Source: an uncultured Bacteroidales bacterium (lineage in GTDB: Bacteria; Bacteroidota; Bacteroidia; Bacteroidales; F082). From it: 45,989 nucleotides of DNA. Below, in pieces: positions 7,132 to 15,731 of this stretch; the first letter of the stretch is position 1; every line of letters starts with the position of its first letter. The translations under genes were made by a program, and so were the position numbers. The stretch lies in contig CAMUYT010000004.1 of NCBI GenBank assembly GCA_947164955.1, forward strand, positions 1-45,989, read 5' to 3'. The notes beneath the pieces are model-generated. The model saw only the letters and a program-made list of their open reading frames with translations, was not told where the DNA came from and made no database searches.

Positions 7132-8676
7132 ATGAAATATCCCATTGGCATACAAAACTTTGAGGAAATCCGCACCAAAGGTTTCGCTTATGTGGACAAG
7201 ACGCGCTTGTTGTATAAGTTGGTCGATGAAGGGAAGTATTATTTCCTGTCGAGGCCCCGTAGGTTCGGCAAGTCGTTGCTCCTTTCAACCATAGAGTCGT
7301 TTTTCCAAGGTAGGAAAGATCTGTTTGAAGGTCTGGCTATTGAGAAACTTGAAAACAAGTGGGAAAGCCATCCCATCATGCATCTCGACCTCAACACCGA
7401 GAGGTATGACACGAAAGAGGCACTAGATAATAGGCTGAGCCTTGCCTTGTCGGGCTGGGAGGAACTTTACGGGGGCAACCACAACGAGAAATCGCTCAGT
7501 TCGAGGTTTGAAGGGGTGATAGCCAGGGCGGCCAAGCATACGGGCAGGCAGGTGGTGATATTGGTGGACGAGTACGACAAGCCGATGCTTCAGGCCATTG
7601 GCAACGAGGCGTTGCAGGCCGAGTATCGTGCCACGTTGAAAGCGTTCTACGGTGCCTTGAAGTCGTGCGATCGGCATATTCGCTTCGCTTTCCTCACCGG
7701 CGTGACCAAGTTCGGCAAGGTGAGCGTGTTCAGCGACCTGAACAACCTGTTTGACATATCCTTCGACAAGCGTTATGTGTCGATTTGTGGAATAACGGAA
7801 AGCGAACTCCGAACCCAGTTTGACGCTAGTGTAGAGACGCTTGCTAAGGCAAACGGGATGAGCAAAGGGGAATGCTATGCGCGATTGAAACACGACTTTG
7901 ACGGCTATCACTTCGAGTGGAATACGGAAGGCATTTACAACCCGTTCAGCCTGCTAAACACACTTTCGAGCTGCCAGTTCCGCGACTATTGGTTCGAGAC
8001 GGGGACTCCTTCCTTCCTCGTGCACCAGTTGCAGAAGACCAACTACCGCTTGGAGGAGATGACGGAGGAACCCTTGACAGCTGATACATTGAACTCCATC
8101 GACATCATGGACGAGAACCCCTTGCCGCTGCTCTACCAGAGCGGCTACCTGACGATAAAGGACTATGACCCTGAGTTCAAGACTTTTCTGCTTGATTTTC
8201 CCAATAGGGAAGTGCGCGACGGTTTCATCAAATATCTTGTGCCGTTCTACATGCCCAAGAAGAACGACAAGAGTACTTTTGACATTTCCAATTTCGTCAG
8301 GGAGGTCAGGTCGGGCGATGCCGAAGGCTTCATGCGACGGTTGGAGGCATTCTTCGCTAACGGCGATTATGCCTTGATGGGCGACCGCGAGTTGTATTTC
8401 CACAACGCTATGTACGTGTTCTTCACTTTGTTGGGCCTGTATGTTGAAGTGGAGCGACACACCACCAATGGGCGAATGGACATTCTGGTCCAGACAAAGG
8501 ATTTCATTTACATCTTCGAATTGAAGATTGATAAAAGCGCTGACATTGCTTTGCAGCAGATAGAAGAGAAAGGCTATGCCCGCCCGTTTGCCAGCGATCC
8601 GCGCAAGCTTTTCAAGATTGGCGTTAATTTTTCCACCGAGAAGAGGTGCATTGACGGGTGGAAGATTGAAGAATGA
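7132..8676 (+). CDS. AAA-ATPase-like / PD-(D/E)XK nuclease-like protein (PF09820/PF08011 type)
   Basis: The N-terminal domain matches the AAA-ATPase-like family abundant in Bacteroidales: MKYPIGIQNFEEIR, FAYVDKTRLLYKL, a Walker A of the form RPRRFGKSLLLST (residues 41-53) and a Walker B VILVDEYDKPML (about 141-152). The C-terminus has a PD-(D/E)XK-like core, GRMDILVQTKDFIYIFELK, ending in KIGVNFS. At 514 residues it is full length. The cellular role of this family is unknown to me; it is often multicopy and turns up in variable regions. Nothing in it suggests glycan synthesis, and it stands between wzm and the transferases like an inserted cargo gene. After its TGA the frame stays open for 18 more codons (KIPTAEDLHAELK...), which may be a remnant of another gene. 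Confidence 0.85.
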   Translation: MKYPIGIQNFEEIRTKGFAYVDKTRLLYKLVDEGKYYFLSRPRRFGKSLLLSTIESFFQGRKDLFEGLAIEKLENKWESHPIMHLDLNTERYDTKEALDNRLSLALSGWEELYGGNHNEKSLSSRFEGVIARAAKHTGRQVVILVDEYDKPMLQAIGNEALQAEYRATLKAFYGALKSCDRHIRFAFLTGVTKFGKVSVFSDLNNLFDISFDKRYVSICGITESELRTQFDASVETLAKANGMSKGECYARLKHDFDGYHFEWNTEGIYNPFSLLNTLSSCQFRDYWFETGTPSFLVHQLQKTNYRLEEMTEEPLTADTLNSIDIMDENPLPLLYQSGYLTIKDYDPEFKTFLLDFPNREVRDGFIKYLVPFYMPKKNDKSTFDISNFVREVRSGDAEGFMRRLEAFFANGDYALMGDRELYFHNAMYVFFTLLGLYVEVERHTTNGRMDILVQTKDFIYIFELKIDKSADIALQQIEEKGYARPFASDPRKLFKIGVNFSTEKRCIDGWKIEE

Positions 8677-8924
8677 AAGATTCCCACTGCCGAAGACCTG
8701 CACGCCGAACTCAAGACCTCGTTTGGCGAGTGAGCATAAATATATAAATTATCATTTTTCAATTATCATAAAGTAATAAAACTTTGAAAAGGTTATATGG
8801 CCTGTTTATAATCAATTGATTAGATAGTGATACATGCTCCGTTTACGACCTGTTTTTGGGCTATTGGATACAAAAGGAGTTTTGAAGGGTTGCGCGGGGG
8901 GAAGTAAGCATAAATGGGTAATTA
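8677..8924. other. AT-rich intergenic stretch with decayed coding remnants
   Basis: This gap holds no convincing complete gene. The first 57 bases continue the ATPase frame past its stop. A 48-codon plus-strand ORF (8834-8980) overlaps the ferredoxin fragment below in another frame and matches nothing I recognise. No TAnnTTTG box, terminator or insertion-sequence ends were found. The composition is clearly more AT-rich than the ATPase gene before it. Confidence 0.5.
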
Positions 8925-9059
8925 ATGAAATCGATAGTTGTGACAAAAACAAAATCCATACAATTAGCCAATTCCTATGATTGCATTGGATGCGGAGCAT
9001 GTGCATCCACCTGTCCTGTGGATTGTATCCGGATGGTTGAGGATAAGGAAGAATGGTGA
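8925..9059 (+). pseudogene. Truncated 4Fe-4S ferredoxin-type N-terminus (F420 hydrogenase/dehydrogenase beta subunit-like)
   Basis: An ATG at 8925 opens a 44-codon frame ending at TGA 9057-9059. It contains YDCIGCGACASTCPVDCI, a perfect CxxCxxCxxxCP iron-sulfur motif, followed by RMVEDKEEW. This resembles the first 40-45 residues of the ferredoxin/F420-dehydrogenase beta-subunit-like proteins that commonly sit in Bacteroidales capsule loci, often beside pyruvyltransferases. A full protein would have several hundred more residues, and none of them follow in any frame. I therefore read it as the stump left by a deletion. It is too short for the ORF track. The fragment overlaps the start of the next small ORF by 7 bases. 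Confidence 0.65.
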
Positions 9060-9286
9060 AGTCTTTATATGTGGATGAAGATTTGTTGGAACTCTGCGAT
9101 TATGAGGTCTATAAGTCATACAGAAGGATAATGGGAATGATGAAGGAATTCAGCGTCAAGAACGATGCTATCAAATCCCAATTGCGGTCAAGACTTTTGT
9201 CTGTGATTGGATTGGGGAAGTTGGTAAGGTATGAAGTGCAAAGGGACAAACGCAGACTAATGAATAAACTAAAAAAGATACGGTAG
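9053..9286 (+). CDS. Small basic protein of unknown function, possibly a C-terminal gene remnant
   Basis: The product is 77 residues, rich in Lys and Arg, and predicted mostly helical (for example YEVYKSYRRIMGMMKEF and RDKRRLMNKLKKIR). It has no signal peptide, membrane span or motif that I recognise. It overlaps the ferredoxin fragment by 7 bases and stops 2 bases before the ATG of the next glycosyltransferase, so it may be translated in the same operon. The basic, helical ending looks like the C-terminal tail of a larger enzyme, so it may be the other stump of the deletion that truncated the ferredoxin-type gene. A genuine small protein is also possible. Confidence 0.4.
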   Translation: MVKSLYVDEDLLELCDYEVYKSYRRIMGMMKEFSVKNDAIKSQLRSRLLSVIGLGKLVRYEVQRDKRRLMNKLKKIR

Positions 9287-9288
9287 TT

Positions 9289-10281
9289 ATGAAAAAGCTC
9301 CTAACTGTTGTGGTTCCTGTATATAAAGTCGAGCCCTACATCAACAAATGTTTGGATTCCTTGATATTGGACGACGATAATCTGATGAACCAACTTGAGG
9401 TCATCATAGTGAATGACGGCACTCCCGACCGCTCAGCGGAAATGAGCCGCGAGTATGTGAAACGATATCCCCAAACCTTCCGCCAAATCGACAAGGAGAA
9501 TGGCGGACATGGTTCTGCGTGGAACGTTGGCTTGAAGGAAGCAACAGGGAAGTATTTGCGTTTCTTGGATTCGGATGATTGGCTGACGAATTTGGGGGAG
9601 TTTATGAGACGTTTAAAGGAAGAAGTGGCTGACTGTGTCATTACGAATCAACTTGTTTATGATGAGAAAACGAAAAAAACAAAGGAAAGAAGAATGAAAA
9701 AAAATGGAGATGGGGTACTTGGGAAGATGGAACAATTCTCTTTTGATGACTTTGATGGGGCTACTGACACTTTTCTATTCCTATATTGCACTTATAAGAC
9801 ATCGTTGTTACAACCATTATATCCATTATTCATGGAGAAGGTGATGTATGACGATAGCATATTATATGCAATTCCAATCCTGTTTGCTGATACTTTTGTG
9901 TGGTACGACTTATATCTATATAATTATCTGTCAGGAAGAGAGGGCCAAACTATGAGTGCGGATGTGCAAAGACATAATGTAGATAAACTCGTCAGGGTTT
10001 ATCGCCGCGACATGGAATTTATCGAAAAACGAAGGAAGGGAGTTTCCGGAAGCAGGAATAGACAGATCAATCGTGTGATGGCATCTGACAGTTGTTACTT
10101 GGTTGATAAATTGGTGTATTTGCCTTATAAGCAATTTAAACAGACAATTATGGAATTGGGGCAATATTTCCATTTTGAAGAGAAAGAGTGGAGGCGCTCA
10201 AAGCAGGCCATTCGTTTTATGAAATATCCAATGTGGCTGTTTTATCTTACCGAAAGGCTACGACGTCTGAAGAATAAATGA
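9289..10281 (+). CDS. Family 2 glycosyltransferase
   Basis: This is a GT-A fold inverting transferase expected to add one sugar to the lipid-linked glycan at the cytoplasmic face. The N-terminus has LTVVVPVYKVEPYINKCLDSL, the nucleotide-binding VNDGTPD (41-47), the acceptor-loop GGHGSAWN and the metal-binding DSDD (94-97). The C-terminal 200 residues are variable and mainly helical. It shares close N-terminal similarity, including the GHGxAWN signature, with the gene at 11304, so the two look like paralogues with different acceptor domains. The DNA becomes visibly more AT-rich after about 9650, where the conserved catalytic part ends, hinting at a mosaic gene. The sugar donor cannot be told from sequence. 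Confidence 0.85.
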   Translation: MKKLLTVVVPVYKVEPYINKCLDSLILDDDNLMNQLEVIIVNDGTPDRSAEMSREYVKRYPQTFRQIDKENGGHGSAWNVGLKEATGKYLRFLDSDDWLTNLGEFMRRLKEEVADCVITNQLVYDEKTKKTKERRMKKNGDGVLGKMEQFSFDDFDGATDTFLFLYCTYKTSLLQPLYPLFMEKVMYDDSILYAIPILFADTFVWYDLYLYNYLSGREGQTMSADVQRHNVDKLVRVYRRDMEFIEKRRKGVSGSRNRQINRVMASDSCYLVDKLVYLPYKQFKQTIMELGQYFHFEEKEWRRSKQAIRFMKYPMWLFYLTERLRRLKNK

Positions 10282-10293
10282 TTGTGTTTTCCG

Positions 10294-11298
10294 ATGCTAC
10301 TTTCTTTTATCATACCGGCTTACAATGCAGCAAAAACATTGCCTGCGTGTTTGGATAGTGTATTCGCTTCTGGTTTGGACAGTGATGATTTTGAGGTAAT
10401 CATTGTAGACGATTGTTCTATTGATAATACTTGTGCTTTAGTTGAGCATTATGCGCAGAAGCATGCTAATTTGCAATTATTTCGCCAGCCTCAAAATCAT
10501 CGTCAGGGAGCTGCACGTAATCGAGGTTTGAAGGAAGCTAAGGGAGATTATATCACATATATAGATGCAGATGATTTGGTGTTGGATGGATTCTCTAAAG
10601 CCTGGCAGGTGGCGATTGATACAAAGGCGGATATGATTTACGGCTTTATGGAAATTGAAAAACCTAACGGCGTACATATCCACAAACTATCAGCCGTTCC
10701 AAAATCGATTATGACTGGTAAAGAATTCGGTGATGCTTATTGTGCAGATGGCGTTTTCTATTATCCGCCTTCATATATTTATAAACGCTCGTTTATGGAG
10801 CGAATCAATACTCGATTTGTAGAAGAACGTCAACATGAAGATCGAGATTGGCTAGCCAGTGTATTGGTTCAAGCAGAGACGGTTGCAGTGTGTCCTTATA
10901 CAACGTACCGCTACACACTAAACCCAAATTCAACATGCCATGCTCCTCGCTATTCCACCATTTTTGATCATGTGGCGAGTGGCATTCGGCACATTGATTT
11001 GGCAAAACAATTGCGAGCGGATTGCCCGAAACTGTCGGCTACCCTGTATGCCTTTGGAATGGAGGAGATACATCATTCTGTTCGACTTCGCAATCTTACA
11101 AAATATCCTTGGGTAGAGAATAGGTGTTTGTATGATGAGAATCATCTTATGCCGTTGATGAAGGATTTGAAACGGGTATGTAAGGATAACAAAGTACATA
11201 GCGAAGTGAAAATCGTTGCATATTGGCCTTTATTAACTAAAATAATGGTGTTGATTGCCAGCCCGCTGGCTCATCTTGTCAGAATTGTTAAACATTGA
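10294..11298 (+). CDS. Family 2 glycosyltransferase
   Basis: The sequence opens with LLSFIIPAYNAAKTLPACLDSV, followed by the UDP-binding VDDCSIDNT and the DADD metal site (91-94), which defines a GT2 enzyme. The ORF track begins at a TTG at 10282, directly after the previous stop; the ATG at 10294 puts the first beta strand right at the N-terminus, as in relatives, and gives 334 residues. Codon use is AT-rich throughout compared with aroA, wzm or glf. It is a separate subfamily from its two neighbours, since it has GAARNRG in place of the GHGxAWN motif. It probably adds one residue of the repeat unit, with donor and linkage unknown. Confidence 0.85.
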   Translation: MLLSFIIPAYNAAKTLPACLDSVFASGLDSDDFEVIIVDDCSIDNTCALVEHYAQKHANLQLFRQPQNHRQGAARNRGLKEAKGDYITYIDADDLVLDGFSKAWQVAIDTKADMIYGFMEIEKPNGVHIHKLSAVPKSIMTGKEFGDAYCADGVFYYPPSYIYKRSFMERINTRFVEERQHEDRDWLASVLVQAETVAVCPYTTYRYTLNPNSTCHAPRYSTIFDHVASGIRHIDLAKQLRADCPKLSATLYAFGMEEIHHSVRLRNLTKYPWVENRCLYDENHLMPLMKDLKRVCKDNKVHSEVKIVAYWPLLTKIMVLIASPLAHLVRIVKH

Positions 11299-11303
11299 TT
11301 CCC

Positions 11304-12335
11304 ATGCAGAAACTCCTCTCCATTGTAATTCCCGTCTATAAAGTCGAGGACTACATCAAAAAGTGCCTTGATTCATTACTTGTACCTGCCGAACAATTGC
11401 AACTGTTAGACGTTGTTGTCGTCAACGATGGTACGCCCGACAATTCCGCAGTGATGGCCAAGGAATATGAAAAGAAATATCCTAGCGTTTTTCGCGTCAT
11501 CGACCAGGAGAATCGTGGGCATGGCGGCGCGTGGAACCATGGTACGGAACTGGCTGTCGGCAAGTATCTGTTCTATCTCGATTCAGACGACTGGTTCGAT
11601 ACTGACCAATTCTCCAAATTGATTGCATATCTCGGCCATTGCGACACCGACATGGTTCTAATGGACAGAAAAAAATATTATGCTCAGGAAGACCGTTACG
11701 AGGATGTTGTGCTGATAAACATGGAACCCGATAAAGTGTATGATGCCAACGTGTACGATTGGCTCGGAAGCGGCAATGGCTCTAATATCACATACGCACA
11801 CAACACGGTTTATCGCACGACGATGATGCAAAAGTATTTGCCTCTCTTCTGCGAACATGTGATGTACGATGACGTGTCGCTTCAGGTGATTCCCATTGCC
11901 ATTGCCGAAAGTTTTGTCTACACCAAGCTGAATGTGTATCGTTATTACATCGGCAGGGTGGGGCAAAGTTTCGACCCGCAGGTTCGAGCAAAGCATGGCG
12001 ACCATGTCACGACGGTGCTTAAATTTGTTCTCGCCTGGATGAAGCAGTATCGCGACGAAGTGCCGGAAAATACCACTCGTCGCGCCTGGTTTGATAATCT
12101 TTGGTGGGCATTCGGTTCTTGCCATTATGAAGAGTTGTCGTTGTTTCCTTACAATATGGCTCAACCGAGGCTCAAGGAATGGGACGCCTATATGTTGGAG
12201 GAGTTTCCCGACGTGAAAGTCTCGAAAACGGTAAGAGATTACCGCCAATTGCCGTTCCCTTTGTATTGGGTCAAGTTTAAGGTTGGGCGGCAAATCAGCA
12301 GAGTCAAAAAATTTATAAAGAGAAAAATGAAATGA
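11304..12335 (+). CDS. Family 2 glycosyltransferase (paralogue of the gene at 9289)
   Basis: It carries LLSIVIPVYKVEDYIKKCLDSLL, VVVVNDGTPDNS, the GHGGAWN signature and a DSDD site near residues 93-96, all closely matching the GT2 at 9289. The ORF track starts at a TTG at 11295; the ATG at 11304 is preferred and gives 343 residues. It overlaps glf by 4 bases (ATGA), so the transferase and the UDP-Galf-forming enzyme are translationally coupled. That makes a galactofuranosyltransferase role possible, although it lacks the longer architecture of known mycobacterial Galf transferases. The C-terminus is strongly basic (RQISRVKKFIKRKMK), which could aid membrane association. Confidence 0.85.
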   Translation: MQKLLSIVIPVYKVEDYIKKCLDSLLVPAEQLQLLDVVVVNDGTPDNSAVMAKEYEKKYPSVFRVIDQENRGHGGAWNHGTELAVGKYLFYLDSDDWFDTDQFSKLIAYLGHCDTDMVLMDRKKYYAQEDRYEDVVLINMEPDKVYDANVYDWLGSGNGSNITYAHNTVYRTTMMQKYLPLFCEHVMYDDVSLQVIPIAIAESFVYTKLNVYRYYIGRVGQSFDPQVRAKHGDHVTTVLKFVLAWMKQYRDEVPENTTRRAWFDNLWWAFGSCHYEELSLFPYNMAQPRLKEWDAYMLEEFPDVKVSKTVRDYRQLPFPLYWVKFKVGRQISRVKKFIKRKMK

Positions 12336-13456
12336 AACCTTACGACTACCTTATTGTCGGCTCAGGTCTCTATGGAGCCACTTTCGCCTATTTTGCCAAA
12401 CAAAAAAGCAAAAATTGCCTTGTTATAGACAAACGCCCTCATTTGGGTGGCAATGTGTATTGCGAAAGCGTTGAAGGCATCAACGTGCACAAGTATGGTG
12501 CGCACATTTTCCACACTTCCAACCATGAGGTTTGGGACTTCGTGAACGGCATCGTGCCTTTCAACCGATACACGAATTGCCCTGTGGCCAAATACAAAGG
12601 CAAACTCTACAACTTGCCTTTCAACATGAACACATTCTACCAGATGTGGGGAACGACCACGCCTGATGAGGCCAAAACCAAAATTGATGAGCAACGTGCC
12701 GAGGCGATGGCAGCCCTGAAAGGTCGCGAGCCAGCTAACCTTGAGGAACAGGCACTGAGCCTCGTTGGAAAAGACATCTACGAAGCTCTGATCAAAGGTT
12801 ACACCGAGAAGCAGTGGGGCAGGCCATGTACAGAGCTTCCAGCCTTCATCATCAAGCGGCTGCCGGTAAGGTTGGTGTTCGACAACAACTATTTCAACGA
12901 CACTTACCAAGGCATTCCCATTGGCGGTTATAACAAACTGATTGAGGGTTTGCTTGATGGGATTGAGACCCATACAAACTGCGATTTCTTCGCCCATCGT
13001 GCCGAATTGTCTGCATTGGCCGAAAAGATTGTGTATACAGGACAAATCGACGAATTCTACGACTTTCGCTTTGGCCACTTAGATTTTCGCACGGTTTCGT
13101 TTGAGCAGGAAACCAAAGATGTGGCCAATTGGCAGGGCAATGCTGTAGTGAATTATACGGAACGTGAAGTGCCATACACCCGTATCATCGAACACAAGCA
13201 TTTCGAGATGTTCGGTCAGGCGGTATACGATTGCCCACGGACGGTGATTTCGCGCGAATACAGCACCGAATGGAAACCAGGGATGGAACCTTATTATCCT
13301 GTGAATGATGCCAAAAACAACGAATTGTACCAGAAATATAAAGCCTTGGCTGAACAAGAGAAGAATGTCATCTTTGGAGGACGTTTGGCCGAATACAAGT
13401 ATTACGACATGGCACCTGTGATTGAGCAGGCGATGAAAATGAAAGACAACATCTGA
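12332..13456 (+). CDS. glf: UDP-galactopyranose mutase
   Basis: This flavoenzyme interconverts UDP-galactopyranose and UDP-galactofuranose, the donor for Galf residues. The N-terminal FAD-binding motif is YLIVGSGLYGATFAY, followed by VIDKRPHLGGNVY and HKYGAHIFHTS, all characteristic. Later stretches LIKGYTEKQWGRP and IPIGGYNKLIEGLL (substrate and flavin contacts) and the C-terminal FGGRLAEYKYYDM complete the family pattern. At 374 residues it has the normal length. It overlaps the preceding GT2 by 4 bases and is followed after 5 bases by wzt. Its presence is direct evidence that the glycan made here contains galactofuranose. Confidence 0.97.
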   Translation: MKPYDYLIVGSGLYGATFAYFAKQKSKNCLVIDKRPHLGGNVYCESVEGINVHKYGAHIFHTSNHEVWDFVNGIVPFNRYTNCPVAKYKGKLYNLPFNMNTFYQMWGTTTPDEAKTKIDEQRAEAMAALKGREPANLEEQALSLVGKDIYEALIKGYTEKQWGRPCTELPAFIIKRLPVRLVFDNNYFNDTYQGIPIGGYNKLIEGLLDGIETHTNCDFFAHRAELSALAEKIVYTGQIDEFYDFRFGHLDFRTVSFEQETKDVANWQGNAVVNYTEREVPYTRIIEHKHFEMFGQAVYDCPRTVISREYSTEWKPGMEPYYPVNDAKNNELYQKYKALAEQEKNVIFGGRLAEYKYYDMAPVIEQAMKMKDNI

Positions 13457-13461
13457 AGATT

Positions 13462-14724
13462 ATGTCAACAGCAATAGAATTCAACAATATCAGCAAGCAA
13501 TACCGCTTGGGCTTGGTCTCTACCAAAACCCTCAGCCACGACCTCAACCGATGGTGGCAAACGGCCATACTGCACAAGGAAGACCCTTACCTAAAAATCG
13601 GTTCCGTGAACGACCGCTCCAAGGCCGCCGACAGTGAATATGTCTGGGCATTGAAGGACATCGACTTCAAGGTGGAGCAAGGCGATGTGGTAGGCATTAT
13701 CGGGAAGAACGGTGCTGGAAAGAGCACGCTGCTGAAGCTTCTTTCTCGTGTTACAGGACCAACCACGGGAACCATCAAAGCCAAAGGTCGCATCGGCTCT
13801 TTGCTTGAGGTGGGCACGGGTTTCCATCCCGAGATGACTGGACGCGAGAACATTTATATGAACGGCGCCATCTTGGGCATGACCAAGGCCGAAATCACCC
13901 GTAAGTTAGATGAGATTGTTGATTTCTCTGGATGCGAACGCTATATTGATACTCCTGTAAAACGCTACAGCAGTGGCATGATGGTGCGTCTTGGCTTTGC
14001 TGTGGCCGCCCATCTTGACCCTGAAATCCTTGTGGTGGACGAGGTTTTGGCTGTTGGCGATGCCGAGTTCCAGAAGAAAGCCATTGGCAAGATGCAGGAT
14101 GTGGCTCAGGGTGAAGGCAGGACGGTGTTGTTTGTGAGTCATAATATGGCTAGTGTCCGTGCTTTATGTACAAGTGGTATGTTATTAGAAAAAGGACAAA
14201 TTGCTTTTGTTGGAAGTATTGGTGAAACCATTGACCGATACATCTTGAACAGCAATGGGTCAAATGAGGGAGATACATTAAATGGCATATTCCGGATTCG
14301 TAATCATGAGATTGAAATCACATCTGTTCGGGTCAATGGATCTAATTCTACTTTTTGCGAACTTGTTTTCCCTAATAAGACAATTGAATTGGATGTTGAA
14401 GGCTTCATACATGGTAGTCATTGTTTGGATTTAGAAACCACTTTTCACGATAAAAGCGGAGTTCTTTATGCTCGTCATGCAGATGGCTTGTTTACAGGTA
14501 ATTATGAGCACTTTTCGGAAGAAAAATTTCATTTGCATCGCGTGATTCAGTTGCCGCAAGGCATTGCTAATGGAGAGTATTGTATTAATATAGATATTAC
14601 GCATCCTCAGGTTCAGACATTTGCATATACAAGATTCCCAATTCGAATGTCTGTTTCGGGCAACTTTACAGCGAATGGTTTTTCCATCAATCAAGGGTTT
14701 TACGGTTTCCAATGTATAGAATGA
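13462..14724 (+). CDS. wzt: ABC transporter ATPase for polysaccharide export with C-terminal domain (Wzt-like)
   Basis: This is the ATPase partner of the permease at 6210. It has Walker A GKNGAGKST (81-89), the LLEVGTGFHPEMTGRENI Q-loop region typical of Wzt, the signature RYSSGMMVRLGFA, Walker B EILVVDEVLAVGD and the switch His in LFVSHN (about H227). Beyond residue 250 follows a domain of about 170 residues predicted to be beta-rich, in the place of the Wzt-C domain that in O-antigen systems recognises the finished glycan end. The DNA composition changes sharply near 14140-14160, at the end of the ATPase core: the C-terminal half is AT-rich. This suggests the recognition domain was exchanged by recombination inside the conserved ATPase. 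Confidence 0.92.
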   Translation: MSTAIEFNNISKQYRLGLVSTKTLSHDLNRWWQTAILHKEDPYLKIGSVNDRSKAADSEYVWALKDIDFKVEQGDVVGIIGKNGAGKSTLLKLLSRVTGPTTGTIKAKGRIGSLLEVGTGFHPEMTGRENIYMNGAILGMTKAEITRKLDEIVDFSGCERYIDTPVKRYSSGMMVRLGFAVAAHLDPEILVVDEVLAVGDAEFQKKAIGKMQDVAQGEGRTVLFVSHNMASVRALCTSGMLLEKGQIAFVGSIGETIDRYILNSNGSNEGDTLNGIFRIRNHEIEITSVRVNGSNSTFCELVFPNKTIELDVEGFIHGSHCLDLETTFHDKSGVLYARHADGLFTGNYEHFSEEKFHLHRVIQLPQGIANGEYCINIDITHPQVQTFAYTRFPIRMSVSGNFTANGFSINQGFYGFQCIE

Positions 14725-14823
14725 GGTTGCAATATGGCAATGTTTAATAATAAAATATCGAGTTCTATAAATATTGTTATTTCCCTTACGCAATGATAAG
14801 TTAAACAAAAAGAGTAGGAAGCG

Positions 14824-15726
14824 ATGTTCCGTAAAATAAAACGTTATATACGTGACCCTTATCATGAGATTGGGTACGATATGCTTTGGAAGCATCCTAA
14901 TTGGATGTCGGATAAGTGGTATCTTAAGGCGTTATGGAAACGAACTTTTGGCTACGAGCTGGACTTGAAGCATCCTAAGACCTTCAATGAGAAGCTCCAG
15001 TGGCTGAAATTGTACGACAGGAGGCCTGAATATACGATTATGGTCGATAAATACCGGGCCAAGCAATGGGTGGCCGAGCGTGTTGGCGAAGAATACATTA
15101 TTCCTACATTGGCCGTGTATCAATCTGTGGATGAGATTGATTTGGACAAGCTGCCCAACCAGTTTGTGCTGAAATGCAACCACGACAGCGGCAATGTGGT
15201 AATATGTAGGGATAAATCCACATTCGACCTTGAGGCTGCGAAGCAAAAGCTTGCAGCGGCTTTGAGGAAAGACTATTATTTGAAATGGAGAGAGTGGCCA
15301 TATAAGAATGTTAAGCGCTGTGTGTTTGCAGAAGAGTATCTTAAAGGTTTTTCAGGAACAGAGGTGGCGGATTACAAGTTTTTCTGTTTTGACGGATCTG
15401 TAAAAGCCATGTTCGTTGCTACTGAAAGATTCTCAGATGAAGTTAAGTTTGATTTCTACGATTCGAGTTTTAATCATTTAGATATATGTCAGATACATCC
15501 TATGTCGGGAAGGACGATACAAAAACCAGCTGGATTTGAGGATATGAAGGATATTGCCTCTAGGTTGTCAAAAGGTTTTCCCCATATTAGAGTTGATATG
15601 TACGAGGTGGAAGGAAGGATATATTGTGGTGAAATCACACTCTATCATCATGCAGGATTTGAACCTTTCCATCCTAATCGATGGGATGCTGTTTTTGGTG
15701 ATTGGATAGACTTGCCTTTAGATTGA
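14824..15726 (+). CDS. TupA-like ATP-grasp protein
   Basis: The sequence matches the ATP-grasp family named after TupA of the Bacillus teichuronopeptide locus: HPKTFNEKLQWLKLYDRRPEY, VDKYRAKQWVAER, LKCNHDSGNVVICRDK, VFAEEYL, and a C-terminal RVDMYEVEGRIYCGEITLY that supplies the expected acidic metal ligands. ATP-grasp enzymes join a carboxylate to an amine through an acyl-phosphate; in the TupA system the product is a uronic acid polymer bearing amino acid chains. The next gene, 5 bases away, is a UDP-glucuronate 4-epimerase type enzyme, which fits a uronate acceptor. Family members in capsule loci are often annotated as glycosyltransferases, so the exact reaction is open. The 99-base gap before it contains no promoter that I can see. 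Confidence 0.82.
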   Translation: MFRKIKRYIRDPYHEIGYDMLWKHPNWMSDKWYLKALWKRTFGYELDLKHPKTFNEKLQWLKLYDRRPEYTIMVDKYRAKQWVAERVGEEYIIPTLAVYQSVDEIDLDKLPNQFVLKCNHDSGNVVICRDKSTFDLEAAKQKLAAALRKDYYLKWREWPYKNVKRCVFAEEYLKGFSGTEVADYKFFCFDGSVKAMFVATERFSDEVKFDFYDSSFNHLDICQIHPMSGRTIQKPAGFEDMKDIASRLSKGFPHIRVDMYEVEGRIYCGEITLYHHAGFEPFHPNRWDAVFGDWIDLPLD

Positions 15727-15731
15727 TTGTT

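Noticed and set aside
8674-8733. Readthrough extension of the AAA-ATPase-like protein past its TGA
   Set aside because: The protein already has its full family length at the stop; the 18 further codons could equally be a remnant of another gene and there is no recoding signal.
8812-9006. 64-residue minus-strand ORF in the gap after the ATPase gene
   Set aside because: It runs antisense to the ferredoxin fragment and has no motif or promoter.
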